This document shows, piece after piece, positions 34,860 through 45,228 of a DNA stretch of 64,000 bases (position 1 is its first letter; the number at the start of each line of letters is the position of its first letter). The notes beneath the pieces were generated by a model. It saw nothing but the letters and a program-made list of their open reading frames with translations. It was not told where the DNA came from and searched no databases. The translations under genes and the position numbers were made by a program. The DNA is from Dermanyssus gallinae (lineage: Eukaryota; Arthropoda; Arachnida; Mesostigmata; Dermanyssidae), in assembly GCA_003439945.1 (NCBI GenBank), contig QVRM01000427.1, forward strand, positions 62,001 to 126,000, given 5' to 3'.

Positions 34860-35230
34860 ACAACAACAGTCGGAACAACAACAACGACAACAAGAGCAAC
34901 AGCAGCAACAAAAACGACAACATTAGCCACAATAACAACAACAACCACAGCTCCAACAACACCAACAATTACGTAGCAACAACAACTATTGCTCCTAATA
35001 CTATTACGACCACTGTTACAAATACTACGGCCGATAGTGCTGTTGTTGCACTATTTTGTGGATGCTCCTGATTAGGCCAAGCAACAGGCGACTACGGTGT
35101 CTTTCCTATGGCTGTGTGGTAGTAGCCTACGCCGTTATTTCTGTTGTTGTTGCACTTGCTGTTGTTGTTGTTGTTGCGTTTGTTGTTGTCGACGTCGCTG
35201 TTGTTGTACATACAACTGGTGATCTGCCGC
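34860..35230. repeat. (AAC)n and (GTT)n triplet arrays in inverted polarity
   Basis: AAC-rich triplets at about 34860-35010 on plus are followed by GTT-rich triplets at about 35140-35210. Confidence 0.85.
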
Positions 35231-35739
35231 AGGAGAGACACCGGTTGGAGTTGTTAGCGGACGAGAATCAACCAAGTCGCAAACGTCGAAACAAAACTCA
35301 TTCAACGCTCGCCTTTTCTTCTGGCATTTCTTGCCCTGCCAATATCAGCTGTGAACAGGTCGCTGAGTTTGAGAGAGCCGATGGTACTATACATGGCGAG
35401 CAACCAGCAACGGCCATGGGTGCTGACAAACAGTGTCTCGGAAAGAGGAATCTAGACGATGCTAGACGATTCCTCGAAAGACGATGGACAGTGCTGGATT
35501 GGCAGATGGCAATGGCAAATGGAACACACAGAAATTGCTATGATAAAACTATGATGACGCTGAGGAGGACAACGACAACAACAACAAGAACAACACTTTC
35601 TCATGCAGGCAGACTCAGCAGGACGGCGAGCATGCTACACGCTCGTGCATTCCCATCATCAGCGCGTCATGCATTGCTCGAGGCGGGGAGGGCACGGGAA
35701 GGGATGGCAGAGAGACAGAGGCTGTCTGTCTGTCTTTAG
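35221..35739 (+). other. weak hypothetical ORF
   Basis: About 170 codons remain open after a GTT-repeat-derived valine stretch. The product is basic and Arg/Ala/Thr-rich (ARRFLERRWTVLDWQMAMANG), with no recognised domain. Part of it is (ACA)n-derived. It could be a coding exon or chance in GC-richer DNA. Confidence 0.2.
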
Positions 35740-36193
35740 CTGCCGTGGCTGCTGCTGCCACATCGAGCAGCGCCTCGAATCCTCGTTCCTTCCGATAGGG
35801 TTTCCAACAAACCCGTGGCCAGGACATAGGCCTTAGGCCCTAGCAACAAGCGGCGGCGGCGGCAAGCTATGGACAGTGGGCAACGGGGCCACGGCCGGCA
35901 GATCATAAAGATCGAGCACATCGCTCGCAATAACCGTTAACTAGCTGCCTATATCTGCCTGCCTAGCGGGTTGACTGGCAGGCTGGCTGGATAACCAGCA
36001 CGGGCCATCGACCCAACTTAGCGCTAGCCCTGCTTAACCGGTTGCCGAGTTGCCCAATGGGTCCAATAATGGGCTCTTTCTTGTAGCAGCGGCCTAGTAG
36101 TCGTAGTAATCGCAGCAGTAATTTGTTGTAGTAAGTAAATCCTAGTAGATATACTAACAAACATTTCCTAGTAGTAATAGTTGTGGTAGTAGT

Positions 36194-36360
36194 GTCGAGC
36201 CCGGTGGCGTGGTGCATTTGTCTGCGCCTCGCGGCCGGAGGAGACACATATATAGGTGCGCGGGTTCGAGCCCCACTATTGCACATTTGTATTTATAGGG
36301 GTTCGTCTATGAAGTAATGCGAAAAGCAGTCCCGTGGACGTGTCAGCCCGAAATTTTACT
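36194..36360 (+). mobile_element. tRNA-derived SINE, family A (copy, plus orientation)
   Basis: Begins GTCGAGCCCGGTGGCGTGGTGC, with an A-box-like TGGCGTGGTGC and a B box (GGTTCGAGCCC) near 36262-36272. It ends GTGTCAGCCCGAAATTTTAC. It is the only copy in the window in this orientation. Confidence 0.85.
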
Positions 36361-36445
36361 TTTCAGTTTTATTAGACGAATGTATAACTACTACTACTAT
36401 ATATTATATATACTAGTAGTAGTTCTCTTAGACATTCATCGTAGA

Positions 36446-36780
36446 GTCGACGATAAAGCTTTTTTTGGAGGACTAACTGGGAAATGACGCACACACGGTC
36501 ACCACTGCAGGATTGCAACTGCAAGTGTGGGCCGGTAGTGTGGGGCTCCAACCCACTAAAAACCAGTCATGTCCCCCTACCCCCCCCCCCCCCAGCAGGG
36601 AAGTGCTGTTCGCATTACTACAAACTCCTGGGGGGAGGTGTAATAGCCCGGTTTACTGATCGCGCCGGCCCTCCGTAGCCAGAGAGGGCGTCGACATGCG
36701 GTTAACCCGCTCTTTCTCGGTTAAAACACACCTGATGGCGGTCGCGATTGTGCACCAATCACCCTGTCGACGATAAAGCT
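36446..36780 (-). mobile_element. 305-bp retro-insertion with 15-bp target-site duplication (family E)
   Basis: GTCGACGATAAAGCT occurs at 36446-36460 and again at 36766-36780. Between them is a 305-bp insert (36461-36765) that on the minus strand ends in an A run (T run 36461-36466 on plus). The insert is homologous to 33518-33681 in inverted orientation. A poly(A) end plus a 15-bp duplication is the hallmark of target-primed insertion by an APE-type LINE machinery, so this is either a 5'-truncated LINE or a SINE. It contains no A/B box that I can see. Confidence 0.8.
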
Positions 36781-37176
36781 AGACACCAGTGCAAAGTACA
36801 TAGTACACTTAGTCAAACAAGACTGTACACACACACACAAAACATTTACGCTAACCTGCTCGTAAATAGTGGGGGGCATCATGCATGTCGGTTTTGCATG
36901 ACCGAACAGGGCGAGTCATTATTTGCATTTCTTTTACACCATTTGCGTAAAAGTCTTTACGCATATCTCCAGAAGGAATGTCTGCCGGCTTTGCTAAGAA
37001 CATGCGTTGCTTTGTCATCTAGCTACACACTTGAGTTTTAGAATTGGCGCCAAAACCAAATCAATTTCGACACACTGACAGACAGACATGATGTCTGTCG
37101 TACAGAGTTTGCACAAGCAATTTATGTCCGGTTCATGAAATTCCTGTGTCTCGCAAACAACTCGATGAAACCCATG

Positions 37177-37399
37177 AACCGCAAACCTACAAAAATCTAC
37201 TTTTCGGGCTGAACCTCAGCCAAGATTTAACGTCCACGGGACTTTTTTTTGCATTGCTTCATAGACGGATCCCCATAAATACACATGTGGGGCAACGGTG
37301 GGGCTGCTCGAACCCGCGCGCCTATGTGTCTTCTCCGGTCGCGAGGTGCAGGCGAATGCAGCCACCACGCCACCGGGCTCAACATAAACCGCAAACCTA
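37177..37399 (-). mobile_element. tRNA-derived SINE, family A, with 13-bp target-site duplication
   Basis: AACCGCAAACCTA at 37177-37189 and 37387-37399 flanks a complete family A copy, read on minus from GAGCCCGGTGGCGTGGTGG (A box) through the B box to CTGAGGTTCAGCCCGAAAAG. The duplication marks the ends and confirms insertion by retroposition. This copy has a three-base insertion near the B box (GGTTCGAGCAGCCCCAC). Confidence 0.9.
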
Positions 37400-38290
37400 G
37401 TGTCACAATGCCCGTTATTGAATGCTAGGACGTGCTCATTTCAACTGGAAAGGCTGTTGCTAAAAGAGACGTGTATTCCTACCGCTATTTTATTTCTTAG
37501 ACATAGAGTAGGGGTGTCGGGGGTTGCATGCGTGTCATTTTCTAGCGTTAAGTGGTTGCGCAGCCGTACGCTTTGCTGTCCTGGACGTCCTTTGACGTGA
37601 TTTTCGTTCGGCTATTCTTACCCCGGTCGCCCAGCGGCGTAATAACTGTTCACAGCAAGTGTAGTAGCAACAGAAATACTGATAACATCACAGCGATAGC
37701 AACTTCGGAAAATCACCACTTAACCCATTTGTTCAGAGTATATATTTGCTATATTCTTGTTCTCCCTCTCTTTCTATATGTTGCTAACTTACGAATCTTG
37801 TTTAAGTCAGTTAACTTAGATGGTTGTGCCTATCTCCCATTTAATCACACTAGTTGGCCGGTCAAACCTCACCCCTCCTCTCCGGTGGCCGGGAGATTGG
37901 TTGTTATGGGGTATCCACTCGACGGCGTAATAGGCATATAGCGGTCAAACCAATCCTCCTGACCTGGTTGGTCCTTAAAATACCCTTAAAGCTTGATTTG
38001 GGTTCATCGTATCGCTGAGAAAGGCTCCAGAATAAATTGTAGAGCCGTTGAGCGGATTTGCGGTTGAGTGTAACTTTCACTGATAAATACGCGGTGCAGA
38101 TTTTTCGTTGAATCAAAGTCAACCAATGTGCAATCTCAGAAGTGTTTAAAGCACCTCATGTAATAATAATCAAATACGTCATTGAGCTTTCTATGTTGAT
38201 TACGCACATGGTGGATGAAAAATAATACAGGGTTAGCAGCCAAAACGTTATCTCATAAAGCATCTGACATTTCCACTCATTTAAAACTGA
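37400..38290. other. non-coding stretch, no feature recognised
   Basis: Short open frames exist on plus (for example 37552-37941) without recognisable products. Confidence 0.4.
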
Positions 38291-38299
38291 ATTTATTAA

Positions 38300-38478
38300 A
38301 AAACCTTTTTTTTTATTTCCCGTAAGGCAATTGCCTGTGTACGGATTTTTTCATGTCATGGCTAAGTTTACTCCACTCCGGCATTTACCTGTTTAAATTG
38401 GAAACCATGCAAACCAATTTAAGAGTGGCCGGTCTGCCGAATGCAAGGCAAAGGCTTTGCCACTAAGCCACCTTGCTC
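38300..38478 (-). mobile_element. tRNA-derived SINE, family B (copy 1)
   Basis: On the minus strand it starts CTGAGCAAGGTGGCTTAGTGG (A box). The B-box region is shortened, and the body reads AGACCGGCCACTCTTAAATTGGTTTGCATGG through to GTACACAGGCAATTGCC, ending ACGGGAAATAAAAAAAAAGG. It is unlike family A outside the promoter. A fuller copy with an intact B box is at 56365-56550. Confidence 0.8.
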
Positions 38479-38689
38479 AGTAAACCTCCCAAAATATTCC
38501 GCAGATGGAAGGCGACGCCTTTCAATTCTTATTATGTCCGCCTTTCACCCATATAATCTTGCGCAACTTGTTAACGAAGCTCTGGTTTGAGGTTCAAACG
38601 ACACTCCCCGGGAATTTCTGCCACTTGTTCAGAATGGCTGAAGAAGACGTTTAGAACTAGTATATTTTGTAACCATTTTGGGCTTTGAA

Positions 38690-39010
38690 ACATTAAAACA
38701 CAAGCTCGCCAGTGCCGATTAGCAGTAAAGAGAGGCATTCATTTCTGTTCCATGCTTGATAAATGCATGGAGGATCAGACCCGAGGCAATTCTCCCAGCC
38801 CGAGCATAACAGACTCCTCCACCCTATTTCTGAGTCAATTGGTCGACAGTATAAGTCTGATGGTTTCTTGGTCAAATAGGGTAGTTTGTCGTGTTCCACG
38901 GTTGCCTGATGGTAAAGAAAGTCTTCACTGAAAAGTATATTGGGTAGTTCACCAACATTAAGTACGTCCTCTAAGAAGCACTTTTGCTCCAAAGTAGCGT
39001 AACGTTTTCT
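38690..39010 (-). pseudogene. decayed Tc1/mariner-type transposase fragment
   Basis: On the minus strand, NILFSEDFLYHQATVEHDK resembles the first catalytic block (FSDE.) of Tc1/mariner transposases. Later, in another frame, ARAGRIASGLILHAFIKHG resembles the VWAGI.ASG..PL.FI..G block. Stops and frameshifts are present. Subfamily uncertain. Confidence 0.4.
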
Positions 39011-39104
39011 TCCAAAGTTTCTTACCCAGAACTATATTGTAACACACACACGTCACTTTCTTCATGTTTGCCGTAAAGTTGCAGTCCGCTTTGCGTGTTA
39101 TAAA

Positions 39105-39271
39105 CGTTTCGGGCTAACCCTTAGCCAAGATTTAACGTCCACGGGACTGCTTTTCGCATTGTTTCATAGACGGATAAGTACAAATGTGCAACGGTGGGGC
39201 TCGAACCCGCACCTATGTGTCTCCTCCGGTAGCGAAGCGCAGGCGAATGGACCACGCCACCGGGCTCGACT
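39105..39271 (-). mobile_element. tRNA-derived SINE, family A (copy)
   Basis: Complete tRNA-like head and body with small deletions relative to other copies. The B box (GGTTCGAGCCC on minus) is intact near 39200. No target duplication was found. Confidence 0.8.
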
Positions 39272-42200
39272 CTGTACCTTATTAGAAAACGCAACATAAG
39301 CTGCTTCCCCACCGCGACAGATGTCAACTCCTTGACAATTCCCTATACGACGCTTACCAGCCAGATGGAGCGCAATCAAACTATTGTCGGCTTAGCTTCG
39401 TCTGTCTGGTTTGGTCACAACGTTGCGACTCAGCGACCACAAACGACTTCGAAAAGGTTTTAGAATTATAGTGTGCCTTCGATCGTGGTGACACGTTGGC
39501 TGCCGCGCGCCCTGTGGTAACGGCATGACACAGCTTGGATCATTGGAGCACAAGCTTTGTAATCACTGCGTAATCTGTTCTGTTTATTGACGGTCAACTG
39601 TTTGTTTAATAAGTCGGATGGCACCGAAACACAATCGAACTAACGATGCAATAAGATTGGCCCGTTTGAAAAATTGCCTGAAAACAACTTTAGATAACGG
39701 CAAAGCCATCTGTAAAGCGTCGTCGTCGTCGGGGTCAAAACGGCTTTGTTCTTATTTGTCAGTCTGTGAGTTAACTATTGTTATATAACAGCGTAGCTCG
39801 TTTATGTTTAACTAGCTACTACTAGACTAAAAATGGCTATATAATCGTGCCTCAGAGGTTATCGTTGGCAGTCGCCTTGCCGTACACGGCGAAAAACACT
39901 GCGGCTTACTGCAAGAGTCCCTATTTGCAAGCAGTCAAAACGAATGTCCTCGAATTCGCCTGTTAGATCCAACAGCGCTAAACTATTATGCCTTAAACGT
40001 TTTAGGCCTGTTCTCGACGCATACAAGCCTTCTTGCATATGGCCAATCGCATATGTGAATATATCTCTAAACCCTGACGTTTTGCCGTACGTTACGAATG
40101 AATAGATACAACTGTACTAGATACAAATTACTTTTTTTTAATAGCAATATACGAGAATACTCAATCAACAATTTAAAACCGTTCAAATGAACATCAACAT
40201 TTTTTATTCAGCAATAATGCGCAGAATTTTAGTAATTCATTTTTAAGCTCGCTCTCGTTCTAATCACTATCAAGTCAATTCAATACGATCCCCAGATTTT
40301 CCAGAGTAAAACGCTTGTCGTTGGTCGCGCGTGGTGATAAATACGCTGGCAGAATACGCGAAAGGAACGCTCGAAACAAGATGGCGTCGCACTGACACGA
40401 CGCACTGAATACAGGTCAGAAGAGCCACGTCGGCCACACCGTGCGAGCACCATGGGTTGCTTACTATGGCCTGCGTCTGCCTGCATACCCGCCTACCTGC
40501 CTATCTTCATTGGGGGCACCGCAACCCCGCTCTCAGTGGCCAGCTGCAGTCGTGCCCACATGCAGCAGTGCCCACATGCAGCACGTGCGGCGACAGCCGC
40601 TGCTTAAAGATTCCAGGGCTCGGTTTTCAAGTTTTTAGGTTTTTATACCCCCTCACAGCTTTACTGTGCAGGGGCTGTTTACCCCCTTTGCCTTGGCCCT
40701 CCAAAGCGAGCGAGTAAACGAGAGAGTGAGTGAGTGAGAAAGACAGAGAGCAAGAGCAAACTTTAGCCGGATAGTTTTGCCTGCCCGTTCATTCGTCGCC
40801 CGCCGAAGGGAAGACCGAAGACCCCACGCTGTCCCGAGCGGATCCGTTAACAGCCCAAGAGTGCCACAGCAGCTCCGAGAGGCGTCAATACAAGTGGAAC
40901 GTTCGACAGCCGCCACCTTATGGCTTGATGCTGTGGCTACCCGGTCATCATCGTGGCGGCACGCCAGCGTACGAACACGAACCAACGAACGGGCCTGAGA
41001 ACCAACCCGCTCAGCCGATCAAGTAAGCTCACCCATGCAACACGAGAAGGCAGAAAAACGTTGTTGTTTTTGCTGCTGCAGTTGCAGTTGTTGTTGTCTT
41101 TGTTGTTGGTGCCAGTTTTGTTGTTGGTGCTAGTTTTGTTGTTGTTGTTGCTGCTGCTGCTATTGTAGTTGTTGTTGGGGCTAGTTTTGTTGTTATTGTT
41201 AGTGTTTCGCATCGTCTTTTAGGGTCCTCACTGCACGGCAACTCATCACAACCCGCAGGGCCCCTGTTTGTTTTCTGCTTGCTTGCCTGCTGTTTTCTGC
41301 ACACACTCGTGCCAATACTTTAGCCGCTCACCATCTGTGTGTATGTTACTATTGTGTTTAAGTTTTTTTCTTTATCAGTTTTCTGTTCGCGTTTGTGTAG
41401 TAGTAGTAGCAGCAACAAACGCAGCTGCAGCGGCACCAGCAAAAACGGTAACGCGATATGTAAGCGACGCTGTGCCTGGCGGTAACTGGCGGTCCACGAA
41501 CGTCTGTACGTATCTGTACGAGATCGTCGGTGGTAGCGGCAGCGGCGGCACACCTCAACGGCGAGGTTGCCCCTCCCGGGTCCGATCCGAAGACGTATCG
41601 ATGAGGTAGGTGAGAAGAACGCGAGACCCTAGGAAGTCTATACTGCTCCTTGCTCTCTGCTCGCCGGCCGTGCCAAGCTCGTCGCATGCCCAAGGCAGTG
41701 GCCGACACCGTAAGACACCGCTAACACACCGGGAACAAGAAACAATGCAAAACTCTTCTCGTAGAACCATCCAGAGGTGCGAGTGCTGGGGCCTGTCGTG
41801 TCGTGATCGTTCAGTGTGACTCCTAACGCTATTTGGTCGGAGCGACGGTACCAGGAAGTGACTAAGTAGCAGCGGTCGAAAGGGCACACGCAGCGGGGTT
41901 GGGTAAATCCAGTGTGACTAGAGGCCCCCGGGGGGGGGGGGGGATGTAAATAGAGCGTTCGAGTAAAACCGAACGTGTACACGTTTTTGTCTGGCGCCGG
42001 TGCCGACATCGGCAGCAGCTGCTTCCGTATCGCAGTTCCGACTATCACGAGCATCTCACGACCACCATCACCACCGCGACAGCCAACATCAGCATTATCA
42101 TGATCAGCATCATCATCTCGATCTTCACCACCAACAATAGAGGAAGCAGCGGCGGCGTCAGCTTACCAAGCATGCTCTTGTTGTGTTGGTTGTTGTTAAT

Positions 42201-42491
42201 GTTGCTTTGTCGACTTTCGTGTTGTTGTTGCTATTCATGTTATTGCTGGTGTTGTTATTGCCGTCGTTGCTGTTGTTACGGCCCATTCATCCATTTGCGT
42301 CAGCGGTTATCCGTGCATCGATCCTTCGAGATTTGTAGGTGGAGAGACCGATAGATGGGTACGTACTTCAATCTAGCTAGATGAGTGTGTCTGTGAGTGC
42401 CTGGGTAGGTGGGTGGTTGTCTCTGTGCACGCGTTTCTGTGTGCTTGTATATTTATATAAATTGATGAACGTATGCATGCAAGAATATGCG

Positions 42492-42531
<40 letters not shown>

Positions 42532-44790
42532 GACACGTTTATCTATCGATATGTATGCATTGCACACTTAGCGTATGCCGCAACTTAGGCTGCAACTCGT
42601 TACCAGCGGTGCACCATCCATCGGCGGCACTTGGCCTCGCCGGCGTCGCGGCTCGACGTCTGTCTGACGTTCAATGTGGCGACGGGTGAACAAGTGAGTC
42701 TGCGAACACTAGCTCTCCTTAGATCTGCGTCCCCTCTCCCCCCCACCCCCCCCCCGCCCGTGGAGCTGATGCCGATCGAGATTCCTTCGTAGTTCGTTCA
42801 CACACGTTCTGACTAGCGGGCGTAGCGTCGGGGGAAAGAGGGGGTAGCCTCTAACGATCAGTATCTCGCACTGGCGACGGGCGGCAAGATGTAGCCGATA
42901 CACGTCACTTCCTAGCTAGCGATGAGCCACAAGTCGGACAATATGAGTATGGGCACTTTTTGCCGCACCAGCCGTCAGCTGGTGGTTGGTCGTTGTAGCA
43001 GCAGCAGCTATTCGTAGTAGCAGCAGTTGTTTTAGTGTAGAAGAGAGTAGGAAGAGATAAGGAGTTGCGGAGTTAGAGAGCCAAAGGAAGAGAAGGGAGG
43101 AGGATCAGGCCGAAGGGAATGGAATGGGCAAGCGTCAGCTGTCTAGTCTAAGGAGACGGCACGCTGATCCTGTGGCTGCACCAGCTCGTGTTGGCGGTGC
43201 AGCTGAGCGACTGAGTCGCTGCTGTTGATACCACTGCCGCATCCTTCTACTTTTTCGTTTATTGCTACTACTACTACTACTACTACTACTATTGCTGCTG
43301 CTGCAACCGCTGCTGATATGAGCCATGAGCATCATCCTACTCTGTCTGTACGGCCTGTTGCTGCTCTTGCTAGGGGCTGCCACCAACAAGCGCAGGGGCA
43401 ACGCGCAGGTCACTCTAATATATGTAAGTGTACTCTGCATGCACGCGCGTGCGCAGGTCGAGACGCCTCTCTGACGGCTCTCTGGCCCCGCTTGTCCTTT
43501 AAAAACCTGCGGATCTGGATAAATTTCATGGCAGTGGGCGGCTGCTTTCGGGTTGTACTCGCAGCGCTGGCGGAGGTGTTGTCCTTCACGAGGCGGAACA
43601 ACGCAGGCGCAACGGCACGGCAACCATACGACCATGCGAAGCAATATCACCGGAAGAGGGAGAGAAAAAAGGAAAATGAAACGGAGCGGGAACAAAGTAG
43701 ATAGTAAGATAGAGTTAGAGGAAATAGATAGAATACAACGAAAGAGAAGGGAGAGGAGATGATAAGCAGCGCTAGTTTGGCCGCCGTCGCCCCAGACGCC
43801 ACCACCATAGCGTTTTGTAATGTGTCGTCGCCCGTGCCGCCTGTTGAGCGCGTCCTGTTAAGTGTGCCGCCTGCCGATGCAGGAAGGTAGCGCCTCTGAA
43901 CACCGAGACTGTTGAAGGCAGATGAACGAACGACGACGAAGCGCGAATAGCGAGCGTCTTACAGGACACTGATTATTGGCTGACTGCCGGGCTTGCTAAC
44001 CTAAGCCTGATGACGAAAAGTGGGCTGGTGTGTCAACGAAGACGAGAATAAAACGGAGTAAGAGTATAGGAAAGGGGAAGAGAGCCGTCGACCAAACCAG
44101 ATAGAGATCGTGCGCACATAAGGGAGAAGGTAAAAGTAAGGAAACGAGGGGAGCGAATTCTGGCCATTACCTCCATTACTTAACCTGCTCGTCCGTGCCG
44201 CCAGCCGTTCAGTTTGCCCGACCATCATCGGTCGGGTGGCAGGATTGTTTCCATGTTCTATGTAGGGCATCCGCGCGCCCGCATCGTTATGGCGGCCGCA
44301 CCGCTCGACCTGTGGATGTAGCTGCGGCAGCAGCAGCAGCAGCAGGGAGCTATCGTTCCCGCTGAAGAATGAATCAGCATATTCTCACACTTAGCCGCAA
44401 CTTGCAGGATCAGGGCTAGGGTCGGCACAACGTTAGCGTCCACAACGACGAGCCCTCGATGGTGCTAGTTCGCGTAGCGCTATGCTACCCTAACGTCATT
44501 GGCCGGCCGACCTTTGGTGCAGCGGTTGCCTTCACCGGTGGCCTTCATTAGAGACTACTATTGCTGCTGCTGCTGCTGCCGCTGCTGCGGCGGTTGCTAG
44601 TAGTGGGGTTCAGCAACATCGAGGTCGCCTTTCGCTGTCATTTTTTTATGTTCCTCTTCTCTATAGGGATTACTACTGCAACTATACTACTACTACTACT
44701 ACTACTTTTTCATTGAATATGTGACCGCCATTTCATCAAAACAACTTTCGGTTAACTTCGCTAAAAATACAGATTATTGTATGCGCTCCG
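39272..44790. other. transposon-poor region rich in triplet repeats, no gene assigned
   Basis: From about 40.4 kb the DNA is more GC-rich, with GTT/AAC (41068-41200), GCT/GCA (43260-43310, 44315-44345, 44560-44600) and TAC/ACT repeats, plus an AT run at 42497-42525. Several long frames overlap these (41638-42054 -, 43135-43695 -, 43225-43704 +), but both strands are open over the same bases, which argues for composition rather than coding. It could be regulatory or UTR sequence of a neighbouring gene. Confidence 0.4.
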
Positions 44791-44829
44791 TTTACAATTA
44801 CTCTCCTCTGATGTTGGTTTTCAGCCGCC

Positions 44830-45228
44830 ATTCCATCTCGTCGTCGGCACGTCCTCCCAGCTTGTTGTTTTTCCAGCTCGTTCTTTTTTCTCATTGTGCC
44901 CTCCACTAGTATGACACCCTGCTTCCGTTTGGTCTCATTCTCGAGCATAGCCGTAACTAAGTGTGTCACCGTCATGTTTGGAGACGCCATCGTCGGTGAG
45001 CCCTCTCGTAAGTCTTCAAATGCTGTGCAAAGAAACATTGTGTGATTTACGTCATCGTCTTTGTCTATGTCGCACATGATGCACTTGGCGTCCAGAGTCT
45101 TACCTATCCTATGCAGGTATGTTTGGAAGCACCCGAATCCCGTTAATACCTGCGTTATCAGACAAAAGATGACGTTCCCATAATTTATATTGAACCAGTT
45201 CTCAAGGTCGGGGATGACCTGACGGGTT
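44830..45228 (-). pseudogene. R1-clade ORF2 C-terminal fragment (diverged)
   Basis: One minus-strand frame, open for about 130 codons after a TGA near 45233, reads IPDLENWFNI, then QVLTGFGCFQTYLHRIGK, the zinc motif CIMCDIDKDDDVNHTMFLC (Cys, Cys, His, Cys), and a charged C-terminal tail (MRKKNELEKQQ). The element at 60.8-64 kb has LIPDLRVWY, QVLTGHGQFQSYLSRF and CVLCDSGETDNVEHTVLRC at the same positions. It is a different, less decayed family member. The upstream RT is missing. Confidence 0.75.

Noticed and set aside
43135..43704. Overlapping long frames on both strands (186 and 159 codons)
   Set aside because: Both are open across CTA/GCT repeats in GC-richer DNA, with no recognised domain or splice logic.
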